Shown here one piece after another: positions 45,836-56,930 of a stretch of DNA of 64,000 nucleotides. The DNA lies in contig CM055093.1 in NCBI GenBank assembly GCA_029204225.1, forward strand, positions 2,706,887 through 2,770,886, given 5' to 3'. Each line of letters opens with the position of its first letter. The stretch's first letter is position 1. The position numbers and the translations under genes are program-made. The notes below the pieces were generated by a model. That model did no database searches. It saw only the letters and a program-made list of their open reading frames with translations, and was not told the DNA's origin. The DNA comes from Diphasiastrum complanatum (taxonomy: Eukaryota; Streptophyta; Lycopodiopsida; Lycopodiales; Lycopodiaceae).

Positions 45836-45840
45836 TTGAG

Positions 45841-46126
45841 CCTGTGCCATCATGCATTTGGCTCCTTCGACTAGCGTCATGTTTCTCCTTTCTGCGACAC
45901 CTTTATATTCTGGGGTGTACGCAGGTGTGAATTGATGCTCTATCCCCTGTTCCTGGCAGAATTTAGAAAATTTTGTGCTCTTGTACTCACTTCCATTGTC
46001 AGACCTGATGGTCTGAATCTCCTTTGAGGTGTGTCTCTCTGCAAATGCCAGGAACTTCTTGAAAGAGTCAAACACTTCAAATTTTTTCTTCAGGTAGTAG
46101 ATCGTTGTCATTCGGCTGTAATCCAC
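45841..46126 (-). pseudogene. copia G integrase core
   Basis: The minus strand carries D-Y-S-R-M-T-T-I-Y-Y-L, I-R-S-D-N-G-S-E-Y (catalytic D), then G-V-A-E-R-R-N-M-T-L with the catalytic Glu. The frame is open until it meets the LARD-like element at 45835. Upstream of 46126 the similarity ends, so the first catalytic Asp and everything 5' are missing. Confidence 0.85.
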
Positions 46127-47739
46127 TCTAATGTTGGAAAGCTACAATAGAGAGGAAGAAGTCCAAAGGAACTTGCAGATTGTGGTATATATTTTTATGA
46201 ATCTTTATATATGCCACAAACAGATGGAGGTTTTGGCAAGCTCGAAGCAATAATGAGTATGGATCATTGTTGAGCAAGTATATAGATGGGTAAATGGGGT
46301 CTGCAAAGGTCTCCACTGTGGTATAACGGAGCTACTTGAATGGTATGAGAGAGTGTTTTGAAAGGTAGTAACTAATAAAGACTTCCATCAAGAAATAAGT
46401 TTTCACCTTGAAGTTTAACGAGTCCTTTGAGTGTATTAGAATATCTTACAGGTAGCACCCAATCATGATTGTAACATGTTCTTTTTTATGATATGTATCC
46501 ATTGTCACCAACAACTTCTTGTGATTGCAATCGAAACAACTTTTATTTTGTAAAGATTGAAATGAAATTGCCTTAATATGAAAAAAAAAAAATTAGACAT
46601 GAAGCTTTTGGGAAGGCTTCAAAATGTTATTGTATGAGCATTTGTAATATTAGTGTCCATACTCGACTTGGGTTCACATTGGCTTTGCCAACACATGGGT
46701 CAATACTCAACCTAGGTTGGTTTTGGCCCAAGCAATACTTGGGAGAAAAAGGGAATAAGGGCGAAAGGGTTCATGCATAGAGAATCTACTATTAGCATAT
46801 TCGAGCTGGAGATTATGCAAAGTTTCATGGTTGTTGTGTGAAGATTTTGTATGTTACTCTTGTAGAGAGTATTTACTATTAATTGTATGCATACCCGAGG
46901 TGAAGATTTTGTCAAAGTTTCATGGTTCTGTGACGACTTTGTATTTTCCTTTTTGACATGGAGAGGTCTTTTGCAAGGTAGTTCGTCTTTCTTAGGTACA
47001 TTCTTATGTGAGTTGGAGGCATACTTATCTAGATGACCCACCATATTTTTAAATATTGCATTGAAAATTGCAAATGAGATTGCATTTATTCATTATATAA
47101 TTAATGACTTGAATGTCCCCTTGGAGATACAAGTATGGTTGATAGTTGATAACATTGTGCAACTCACATATCATGTTTATATTCTTGTATACAGTTGGAA
47201 TCAAAATTTAAAATATTTTAATACCATGGAAATCTAATGGCTTAAAAAATTAAAGAATCTATTTTTTTCTCGAATCTTTTAATAGGGAATCTTTCTATAA
47301 AAGAAGTTTGGTAGTACAAAATTCAAATAATGATACTTGATCATGACTATGGTTTTAACCACTTTCACTCAAAGCTCTTTACTTGTACGGAGTAAAGCCA
47401 CGGGGAGCGGCTTTTTGTCTTGTAAGGGCACTTTTGCTCAAAGGGGCATTGAGCATGGGCCTAAAGCATACTGCCTTGGGGATTATGGCCATGATACCTT
47501 GCTTGAGATGGATGCTCGGTTTGGGCTTCACTCACTAAGCAGGTCCATAAGGTTGGCTTGATATTTTCTTACTAGCTTTCTTACTTGAAGTAGTTGGACC
47601 ATCATCATCAAGAACTAGCAAAGCTAGTTAGCCGATCAATTGATTTTGAGTTTTATTTGCCAATTTTGCAAGAAGCAAGAAATTCGTGTTTTTAAGTTGC
47701 AGAGAAGTTCATCTTCTAAAGTGAAATTGTGATGGGAAG
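46127..47739. other. No recognisable gene
   Basis: AT-rich, with an A10 run at about 46580. Short frames only. The 47390-47560 part is GC-richer but unrecognised. Confidence 0.35.
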
Positions 47740-48300
47740 TGATGCAAGTTAAAGGGTGGAAAATATTTGCCACGTTAAAAAATGTGAAGAAAACAATCGA
47801 TTCTAAGACAAAAAGAAGAAGGGGAATGGGAGGAAAACGATCAATTATCAAACAAAAAACCAAAAAGGGTGGGGCTGGGACAATCTATTCCCAGACCCAA
47901 AGAAGAAAGGGGAAATGGGAGGAAAATAGGTGATTATTAGAGCCAAAAAAAGGGAAAGGGGGAGGGGGGGGTGCTGCGGATGATGCAAGGAAACCTATCA
48001 ATTATCAAACAAAAAACCAAAAAACCAGAGGGGGGGGGGGGGGGGTGGAGAAACGCGATTGATTCTCAAACAAGGTTAAAAAACACCGAAAATGGGAGCA
48101 AAAAACTCAATTCTCATTCTCAAACAAAAAAAAAAAAATCTATAATGAGAGGAAGACAATCAATTCTCAGACAAAAAGTTAAAAAAAAAATTAGATCTGG
48201 GAATTGCTTATGCCAAAGCATCATATATAATCTTTTGGATTGGCGAAAGCAAAAAAGAAGGGAGGAAAACAATAGATTCTGGGGGAAAAAAAAAAGCACT
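47740..48300 (+). repeat. Purine-rich degenerate repeat block with 16-G run
   Basis: At least six loose copies of a unit like ATCAATTCTCAGACAAAAAG, followed by A-rich and G-rich stretches of variable length. A run of sixteen G lies at 48030-48045 and shorter G7-G8 runs near 47960. The plus strand is overwhelmingly purine. It lies directly upstream of the Aux/IAA promoter. Confidence 0.7.
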
Positions 48301-48379
48301 TAGTGTGAAAGTTAAAATTTGGACAAATCAAAATCAATGTAAATTTTTTTTTGTTGGGTTGTTTAAAGGAAAATTGATG

Positions 48380-49408
48380 TTGGAAGAGTCAGCAGCCGGC
48401 GACCAAAAAGTGGGCAGATATTGCGGGGATTTGCTATGTCGCCTACCGACCAGACCGTCGGCGGGGCCCACCGACGGTGGTCCTAGTACCCTACGAGGCC
48501 ACGATGCCATCGCATCGCTGCCGGGTCACGGACCCGCCACACTTGGCGGGTGACCTACTCATGCAAACCACGATAGGGGTGGGGACCCACGGTCGGCAAA
48601 GTGGGGGCAAAATTTGTCTGGCTCGTGGCCGACCGCTGACGTTGGCCGGCAAACACGGGTCCCGTGGCGCGCTCTCATTGGCTGCGAACGGGTGGAGAAT
48701 GACTGCTCTCTCGGACGCCAACCCCCTTTTGCAATCCCCCTTAATTTATTGCTCTCTCTCTCTCCTCTCTCTCTCCTGCTTCTCTCTTCTATTTCTTGCG
48801 CATCTTTTCATCTCTCTTGAGGGATTGATTCCATCTTTCTTCGCTCCATCGCTTGCTGCATCACCCCATCGCCTCGTGATTATCACTCTAAACACCCTTG
48901 CGGATTTTTCGAGCCTTTTTGGAGGTTTTTTCGTGGAAATTTGCGCTAGCTATTGCCTTATATCACGTAATCTGCTCAATTTGATCCTTTGCTCTGCTGG
49001 GTTAGATCTTGGCCTCAATTGGGACGTTCTGATGCAATTTCACAGTAGTAGAGTGCGTTAGATCTCGGCATTCCATTTAATTCAGCTTCCTTCAGGCTCC
49101 TCCTGGCGCGATTGTGCTTTGATTTAGATTTTAAAAGTCATAGCTCATCATAGATCAGCATAGCTGACTTTGAAAGTGCTGTGGAAACCTCGATAGTTGG
49201 TAAGGGAAGCTTCTGTAGCTTAAAGGTTGAAGCTCTTGCCAGATGGAGTTCATAATGGATTAGATATCAGACAGGTTGATAGCTACCAGGAAGGTAATTC
49301 ACCTTTCAATTGATATAGTTTGGTGCTACTTGCCTTGGCTTATGTTCATCCAATCTTATCCTGGAAGACATTTTGGTTGCATTTAATGGTACAGACGCGA
49401 AAAGGTCG
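48380..49408 (+). promoter_or_regulatory. Aux/IAA promoter and 5' leader region
   Basis: GC-rich (about 48390-48720), then a CT-rich tract (TTGCTCTCTCTCTCTCC, about 48749) typical of plant transcription-start and leader regions. There are two TGTCNN auxin-response-type cores (TGTCGC near 48437, TGTCTG near 48617), two GTGGGNCC TCP-type sites on the minus strand (about 48464-48471 and 48583-48590), and a 25-bp palindrome at 48454-48478. Several short upstream frames precede the main ATG. GT and AG signals after 49190 allow a leader intron, which I cannot prove. The site assignments are consensus matches only. Confidence 0.5.
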
Positions 49409-52089
49409 ATGGCATCCATGACGTTTGATCATTCTAGAACAGGCGAGTTTTCTGTTAATACACGCATATCAGGATCAGAAACATCCTCCAAAGATGGCAG
49501 GTCTGTAGCTGCTGCTTTTCCCCTCTCGACAAATACCTCAGACTCTGTAGTATCTGGCATATTTTCCAATGTGGATGGTAAGGGATTCTTTCGTTCTGCT
49601 AACAATTCAGCTTACAAGCTCAGCCATAGCCATGGTCACGGCCAAGTTCAATTTTCTTGTAGCATGATATCAGCTTCAATGGCAGCATCGGCAGGGCGGA
49701 GCGCCTTCTCCTGCGCAAATGAAAGCCGGATGGAGCAGGCCACCAGAAGCGATGTCTCATCTCCAGCACAGGAAAATACCAGAGATGGCGAAGCTACTCT
49801 CACAGAGCATGACTATATCGGCCTCTCTGAAGCAGCGGCGTCTGCTTCCTCAGAAAGAACGCTCACATCTGGGGTGCGTGTTAATCAGGGAGGCATACCT
49901 GATCTCAACCTAGGAGAAACGGAGCTTCGGCTTGGCCCTCCAAAGGCTTTCCACCCATCCCGAGATCCATCCAACGAGTGTCCCTTCCCTGGGGGAGATA
50001 TGGAACCCTTTCAAGGTAATCGTGATGATGAAAAGCAAAATATTGCTGCAAGCTGCGAGCAGATTTCATGCAGAGGTGAAGGAGTGGTCTCTCGCTTCAG
50101 TGATGGCGCTGCCGCAGATCGTCCACAGGTAGTTGTCACTGGGGCAAAGCGGGTATTTGCTGAGGTGATATCCAGTCAATTTGCAGAGGAATCAACTTCT
50201 GCAGCACAAAGTGCACCAATCGACACAGTCTCGAGCCGTTCTACCACTGATTCCGAGACTAAGCACATGAGAAGCCGTTTGATGCCTCCAGCATATCCTT
50301 GGGGGCTGATGAATGAGATGCCTTCTAGTTCCTCTAGACCCATGGATCTGGATCAATCAAGAGCTTCCTTCCAGCCTTTTCCGTCTGCGATGTCTGTGCA
50401 AGAGCAGCAAAAATATATAACTTCAGGAGGAGGAGCGTCCAGCAGCCTAAATGATTCCGATACAAACCCATGGGACACCTGCGGCATGAGAATGTCGGAT
50501 ACTTCTTGTGGCATAGAATCAGCTTCCTATGGCCGGGAAGATGGCCAGGACATGCCTGAAGATGATAGTGAAAATGCTCCAGCTTCTAGGTTAGATCTCA
50601 AATCTCACCACACCATTTCCTATCTTATTTCAGTTAAGATAATACTCTTTGCTCTTTACTTTGTCCTCTGCATGTCCAGAAAGTTGAAATCAATGTACAG
50701 AGATGTCATGACTATAACCAGATATTTTTTTTCCTCGTTTATGATGATCTTGAAACTGTAGACCTTCTGAAACAAAATACTTCTTATGCCAGACTCTTTT
50801 GAGCTTCATGTGAAACTTTTTGTAACTTGATCGAATGAGTATCATTCATAAAAGAACATTTGATGCTTGATCAAATGAGTATTATTCTTTAAAGACCTAG
50901 TACTTGTTCTTTTGCTTAATTCCGAAGCAATTTTGCTCTTACTTTCAAGTTATCTAAGTGGATAGCCAGCAAGAGCAGTACAGAGTCTTATTACATAAAG
51001 ATTTTTTTTCTTTTTGCTGATAAATAGTAATGGTTTTGGTGGCAGTTCTCCAGTTGTTGGCTGGCCACCTGTGCAGTCATTCAGAAACAAAGCCTTAGCA
51101 ACACAGCCTCAGCCAAAATCTACTCATGAAAGCCAAGCATTACCTCCTGCTGCTACTTCCCCAGCTCCTCAAGGAAGCACTTTGATTGACTCATTCTTTG
51201 TCAAAGTGTACATGGATGGTGTTTCAATCGGGCGAAAAGTAGATCTGAAGAGTAGCAACAGTTATGAGAAGCTGTCTTTAGTGCTGGAAGAGATGTTTCG
51301 CCGCTTGATATCGGGTATGTAACTGGAGTATTGCTGGGGTATAGAAAACCCAATGTTCTGTATATGTCGAGCATAGCCTGTTCTAAGATGATGATTTGGG
51401 TCTCAAGCAGTACTAGATCTTTCAGGATAATAGTGAGTATCATGACTGAAGTTGGCTCTTTGCAGGTAATGGTAGAGCACAAAGATCCCTGACAGGGAGC
51501 ATAGCTCTTGTGAAGGAGAATAAACAACGAAACTTTATATATGGATCGCATCAGTATGTGCTTACTTACGAGGATAAAGACGGTGACTTGATGCTTGTTG
51601 GGGACGTCCCTTGGAGGTACGAACTTGTGTGATCATCCAAGCTAACAATCGTAACAATCTATCAGATGTGGTATTGACAAGCCTTTTTGCCTTTTTGCTC
51701 TCATATTATGCCTTAACTGATATCCACAACTTGAAATGGTTATTCATGCCTATTTTGAACTAACTGCAGCATAAGTATCATGTTTGTCTTTGAGTTATTA
51801 AGGCTTGCGTCTTCTTTATTGCAGTATGTTTATTGGCACTGTGAAGAGATTAAGGATTATGAAAGGTTCTGATGCAATCGGGCTTGGTAAGTACACGCTA
51901 GTTCCACGTTGCTGCTGCTTTTCTTGATGACAATTTAGAGATAATTTCTTCATTTGCTTCTTTTCAGAGTCGGTATCAATTAGATCTCATTTCATCGCTT
52001 CCACATCTATATGACTCCTGTGTGTACATGCAGCTCCCAAAGCTTGTGAAAAAGGAAGCCACCAAATCCAAACTTTGATTAATTCGTGA
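49409..52089 (+). CDS. Aux/IAA auxin-response repressor (5 exons)
   Basis: Aux/IAA proteins repress auxin-response genes by binding ARF factors in the nucleus and are degraded through TIR1/AFB when auxin is present. Exons: 49409-50589, 51028-51314, 51466-51616, 51825-51886 and 52034-52089, all with GT-AG junctions, total 1737 nt, 578 aa. The ATG at 49409 is the first in frame after a stop at 49316. Domain I has D-L-N-L (165-168) and E-L-R-L-G (172-176), an EAR-type TOPLESS-binding motif. A K-R basic pair lies at 247-248. The degron core G-W-P-P-V is at 405-409. The PB1 domain starts about 450 with the conserved Lys 453 (V-K-V-Y-M-D-G). The acidic OPCA patch D-K-D-G-D is at 526-530, then V-P-W-S-M-F and M-K-G-S-D-A-I-G-L. 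At 578 aa it is about twice the length of most angiosperm members, as in bryophytes and other non-seed plants. It appears intact. Confidence 0.93.
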
Positions 52090-53234
52090 TCTCGTAAGGC
52101 ATCTTCTGCGTGGAAAAATATATTCTGGTTCAAAAAAAAGAGACAATTTAGAAGTAGTTCAGCTTATTACTTTAAAATACAGATATAAGGGTTTTGGAAT
52201 GCGATCATATGAATTTCAACACTATCGTCGAAGACTTTAAAGCCACGATGCTCTATGTATGAAGAAGATAGATGATTTTTGTGTATTTCCCTCCAAAGGA
52301 TAATTTTCCATCGTGGATTTTGTCTTTGACGTGTATAAATGATGCTTGTTAACGATGTGTTCTATTTACGAGACATACGTGAGGACAACAAGGTTGCCAT
52401 TTACTGAGGGACGTGATTTCCTCCAATAGTTTGGTCCAAATTCAGATATTTATAGATACTTGGCCTGCCAGTTTCAGATTGCACAAAACTTTGTATTCTG
52501 ATCAGAGGCTTGTTTTACCTGTAAACTGGTGTAATAATGTCCAGGTGAACTTTTTACTTTCATATGAACGATATTATTCCATTGTATGTTCTTTTCCATG
52601 AGATCTCTCACAACCTTATTACCTCTTTTATAGAAATGGTGGTTCTTATTTTCAATGTATCAACTGATGTGTTTTCTAATCACAATATTTTTTGCATGTT
52701 TCTCAAAATAGCTTTGTAAGTAGTTTATCCTCTTGATTTCCAAAGCAAATCTGATCAATACTAGTATTAGTACCAGAATTTATTATTTGATCAAAGACGT
52801 GGATTGTGATTTTGTGAAAAACGTGGTATACAGCTCCTCCAATTCTAATGGATCATTCTTAAAAAGAAGCGCAAGTTTCTAGATTTCTGTATCTTCCAAA
52901 GCACTGTTATCATGTCACGGAAGTATTTGCTTGCTGGAAATGTTTCATGCCATGCGTTAATCATCAGACTTGCTGCATTGCATTGCAAGACTCTCTACTC
53001 TGATACATGACAAGCAAGATAAAATGTACAAATGTTATCATTCCTCATGCGCATGCATGCATGCAGGAACTATATATTAATCTCGAAATATGATAATGGC
53101 CTTAATTCAGAAAACATAATGTATACTATCCCATTTTTACTTATTAGCATTAAGAGCTATGATATTTAAAATCTTGTGTAGATGTGTTAAGAAAATGAAG
53201 CTTGTGCAGCCACATCATGTGTAACAAACAGTTC
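52090..53234. other. Aux/IAA 3' flank, otherwise nothing recognised
   Basis: The first few hundred bases probably hold the 3' untranslated region; no clear poly-A signal is evident to me. A GCATGCATGCATGCAG tract at about 53049-53064 contains overlapping RY-type CATGCATG sites. No coding sequence. Confidence 0.4.
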
Positions 53235-53364
53235 ATGAAGCAACTCCATTTGGCAACTATTTTTGTAATAGTTTGACATAAAGGCAAGAGTGGAGCTTTA
53301 TGAAGCAACTCCATTTGGCAACTATTTTTGTAATAGTTTGACATAAAGGCAAGAGTGGAGCTTT
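53235..53364 (+). repeat. 65-bp tandem direct duplication
   Basis: Units 53235-53299 and 53300-53364 look identical. Each starts ATGAAGCAACTCC and ends GAGTGGAGCTT. It ends just before the copia K zinc knuckle. Confidence 0.95.
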
Positions 53365-53370
53365 CTTAAA

Positions 53371-54300
53371 TGACAAGAAAAAGTTAAAGCAATTTAAAGG
53401 TGAGTGCTACTATTGTGAAAAAAAAGGCCATATGGTGAGAAGCTGTAGGGCAAAGCAAGCAGATGAGAAGAATGGCACCTTAAAGCCATATGCAAAGGGT
53501 GCCAAAGGCAAGCAAGAAGCCAACAATGTGCAAACAGAGTTGGAATTATTTATTGTCATTGAAGAATTATCTGTTGAAGCACAGTCATCCGACTACAAGT
53601 CGTGGGTTTTGGATAGTGAGGCATCCCGACATATGACCGGTAAGAAAGACTGATATATTTCTTTGTGGCCTCTTAAGGAAGCCATTACAGTAACTGTTGG
53701 GAATAATGTTAAGTGCCCTGCAGAAGGAACTGACACGATATATTTTGTGACAACAAATGGTGAAACCAGAAAGTTGTCTGATGTGCTTTATGTTCTTGAG
53801 ATTGCGAAGAATATGTTGTTTGTTTTTGCAATAACAAATTGCAACTTGATGATATGTCTTTTTATTTCATGTTAATCGTCGATGATTTCAGTAGAAAGAT
53901 ATGGGTGTATTTCTTCGTGACGCTTTTGGAAATTTCAAAACGTGGCACAAGCTTGTTGAGAATGAGAAAGGTTCGAAACTGGAAAAGTTTTGCATGGATC
54001 GTGGAGGAGAGTTTTGTTCAAATGCTTTTAATGACTATTGTAAAGAGCATGGCATTAAGCGCCAACTCACTGCTACGCAACGCCTCAGCAAAACAGCATC
54101 GTTGAAATAGAATTGTTATGGAGATGGCTCATTGTATGTTGAAAGCGAAGGAATTGCCTAATTCATTTTGGACAGAAGCAGTAAAAACAACATTTTACAT
54201 TTTGAATAGAACCTACACAAAGGCAGTCATAGGTATGACACCTCATGAGGTCTATTGTGGTAAGAAACCTTTAGTTGCTCATTTTCGAGTCTTTGATTAG
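53371..54300 (+). pseudogene. copia K gag knuckle-protease-integrase
   Basis: The knuckle C-Y-Y-C-E-K-K-G-H-M-V-R-S-C is at about 53407-53450. The protease reads W-V-L-D-S-E-A-S-R-H-M, with the active-site Gly replaced by Glu, and stops at 53653. Protease body residues continue to about 53830, where a deletion jumps to the integrase: V-D-D-F-S-R-K-I-W-V-Y, then D-R-G-G-E-F in place of the usual S-D-N-G-G-E. The A-E-R-K-N-R Glu motif is lost in a degenerate stretch near 54090. The downstream part has E-A-V-K-T-T-F-Y-I-L-N-R and T-P-H-E-V. At least four frame breaks. Confidence 0.85.
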
Positions 54301-56330
54301 AATGTTATGCACATGTACCAGATTCTGATCGCAAGAAATTAGATTCCAAAAGCAGAGTATGTATTTTTTTGGGCTATAGTGATGAATCAAAGGCATGCGA
54401 AATCTATGACAAAGAGGCAAAGAAAATACTTATGAGTCGAGATGTTGTTTTTGATGAAGGACCACATTCAGTGGCAGGAGATAGCCAGGCCACTTTATCA
54501 TCAAACAAAAAAATAGCTCACCAAGTGCCTTACCCAATGGCTAGTATTCCTTTGAAGGAGGAGGATACCTCAAAGAATGAGGAGGAGAAAACAGAAAGCA
54601 AGTCTGTCACGACACCACAAGGAAAGCCACCTTCATTGTGGGCTAGGCGGCTCTTTGACGAAGGGGACATTCCCACGATACTTGAATCACCTGCAGATGG
54701 GCCCCGAAGGTCAAAGAGAATAGAGGAGCAATTGAGGGCATCAGGACATATAGTGAACTTGGCACTAATGGATGAAATTATGGAAATACATGAGCCAACA
54801 AATGTGGATGAGGCTATGGCTAGTCCAGAATGGAAGGAGTCCATGCAAGCTGAGTATGATAGCTGCTATTAAAAATCAGACTTGGGAGCTTGTGAACCGA
54901 CTTCATAACAGGAAAATCATTGGCACCAAGTGGATTTGGAGAGTCAAGTGCAAATCTGATGGCACTCTTGAGAAGTATAAATCCAGGCTTGTTATGCACA
55001 AGGATTTTCACAAGTTGAAGGTTTTGATTTTCAAGAAACCTTTGCTCCCACAACTAGAATAATTATTATTCGTACTATCATTGCTATAGCTACTACCAGG
55101 GGATGGAAGATTATTCAGATGGATGTGAAATCAGCATATCTGAATGGATACCTTGAAGAGGAGATCTATGTGTTTCAACCACCAGGTTTTGAAGTACCAG
55201 GTTCAAAAAACAAGGCTTGTAGACTGAAGAAGGCTTTGTATGGGCTAAAGCAAGGAGCAAGAGTTTGGTACAAACGAATAGATGGTTTCTTTTTGTCAAA
55301 TAATTTTTTTAGATGTGCTTCTAATGCAAACTTATATTTCTACAAAGAGTATGGCAAGTATGTGGTTATTGTCCTTTATGTGGATGATTTAATAATCACC
55401 GGTGATCATGAAGAGATAACTCAAAAAACTAAGGCAATGTTAAGTTCTGAATTTGAGATGACAGATTTGGGACTTATGCACTACTATTTGGGAGTTGAAG
55501 TCTACCAAGATGTAGGAAGTACGTTCGGTTCTCAACAGAAGTATGCTCAAGAAATTCTGTAATCTTATGACATAGATGATTGTGTACCAGTGGCTATTCC
55601 TATGGAAGTGAATCTTAAACTATCTAGTGAAGATCCTTCACCACTTGTCAATTCTACAAAGTATAGGAAACTTGTGGGGCTGCTAATTTATTTAACTACC
55701 ACAAGATTTAAAATTTGTTTTGTTGGAAGTGTCTTAAGCAGATTCGCAAACATGCCTCATGAAAATCATTGGAAGCAAGACATGAGAGTTCTTAGATATC
55801 TTAAAGGTACTTTGAACTATGGTATTACTTATGGTCATGGAGAAATCTTGGCAGGATAGTACTGTGATTCTAATTGGGCTGGAGATTATGATACACGCAG
55901 ACCAATTTCTAGATATTGTTTCTCACTTGGTTCTGAAATTATTTCTTGGAATAGTAAGAAGCAAGCAACCGTGGCATTATCTTCTATCGAAGTAGAGAAT
56001 ACAAGGCAGCTTGTGTTGCAGCTTGTGAGGCAGCATGGATGTGGAGGATTTTAGCGGACTTGGGTGTACCTGTTCATGATGCTACAGCTCTAAATTGTGA
56101 TAGTCAAAGTTGCATGGCTATAGCCAGGAACCCCGTGTTTCATGCTCGGACGAAACACATTGAAATACACTATCACTATAATCAGGAGCTGATCGAGGAT
56201 GGAGCCTATAGAGTTGGCAACAAATGAGAATGTTGTTGACATCTTTACAAAAGCTTTCGGATCAGTTCAACTTTCTGGTCATCTTCTTTAACTTGGTCTT
56301 GGACCAAGATAGTGATTTACATTCGGGTGA
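54301..56330 (+). pseudogene. copia K RT-RNase H
   Basis: The connector is open (54369-54872): V-V-F-D-E-G and R-R-S-K-R, ending in E-W-K-E-S-M-Q-A-E-Y. RT then has T-W-E-L-V and G-T-K-W-I-W-R-V-K, a frameshift near 55040, M-D-V-K-S-A-Y-L-N-G, Y-G-L-K-Q-G-A-R-V-W, and the active site L-Y-V-D-D-L-I-I-T-G at about 55376-55405. RNase H has Y-L-K-G-T-L, a TAG at 55857, D-S-N-W-A-G-D, S-W-N-S-K-K-Q, then a frameshift before C-D-S-Q-S-C and H-A-R-T-K-H-I-E. Stops and shifts rule out function; YVDD survives. Confidence 0.9.
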
Positions 56331-56344
56331 ATGTTGAGGGTGGG

Positions 56345-56930
56345 TGTTAGACATAAACATTCACCTCTCAGTTTAGTACTCACTAGTTATCCATGAGCTC
56401 AAATTTGTAAGGCCCCCGTTATAAGGAGAAGCCATAATTGAGCACGGTTGTTAGTATGGGGTCTAATGTGAGACCATGATGATTAGGAGATGGTTGGATT
56501 TCATAGCAGAAGTCTTGAGGGGTTTGGGGGGCGGAACCCCCCGAGAAACAGGGGGTTAGGAGGGCAAAGCCCCCCAACGACAAGGTCCCCAAACAGTACA
56601 ACCTCTTCATCATTTGGCCTTCCGACTCCCTATGCAGAAAACACACTTTTGGTGTTTTGCATCCCTTTTGTCCCTTGGTTGTTCGCTCTCTCTAATGGTG
56701 GTCACCACTATATAACTACCACATTGAGAAGCATTCCTCAACAGTTGGAATTTTCTGTTATTGTGTAGATCAGTCATCCAGAGTCTATTCTAGATCGCCA
56801 TTGAAGCCCTTCTCCAGGGTGCACAGATTGGATAGCACCATCATCATATGTATTGGCTTTTATTATCAGATTTTCAGATTTACGATCATTGTCTCTTGTC
56901 TATGCTAAATTCAATTGTCAATCATAATAT
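56345..56930 (+). repeat. 3' LTR of copia K (right end uncertain)
   Basis: TGTTAGACATAAAC follows the polypurine tract. A TATA-like CTATATAACTA lies at 56709-56719. A GC-rich block at 56515-56585 contains GGGGGGCGGAACCCCCC, a perfect 6-bp-stem hairpin. No clear terminal CA or target duplication is found, so the right end is approximate. Confidence 0.6.

Larger units (their letters stand above)
53371..56345 (+). mobile_element. Ty1/copia K, decayed, with 3' LTR
   Basis: From left to right: gag knuckle, protease, integrase core, RT, RNase H, a polypurine tract GAGGGTGGG (56335-56344) and the 3' LTR from 56345. The gag N-terminus, PBS and 5' LTR are missing. The domain order is complete except for the pre-integrase region, which is deleted near 53830. 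Confidence 0.9.

Noticed and set aside
47971..48303. A Lys/Gly-rich 110-codon protein upstream of the Aux/IAA gene
   Set aside because: It results from purine-rich repeat DNA and has no composition typical of a real gene.
48491..48721. Antisense Pro/Arg-rich frame
   Set aside because: Expected by chance in a GC-rich promoter; no motif.
48477..49061. A 194-codon gene in the Aux/IAA 5' region
   Set aside because: It covers promoter and CT-rich leader; the sequence is a low-complexity Ser/Leu reading of CT repeats.
49373..49408. Aux/IAA start upstream of 49409
   Set aside because: No ATG lies in frame between the stop at 49316 and 49409; an upstream spliced start cannot be excluded but has no support.
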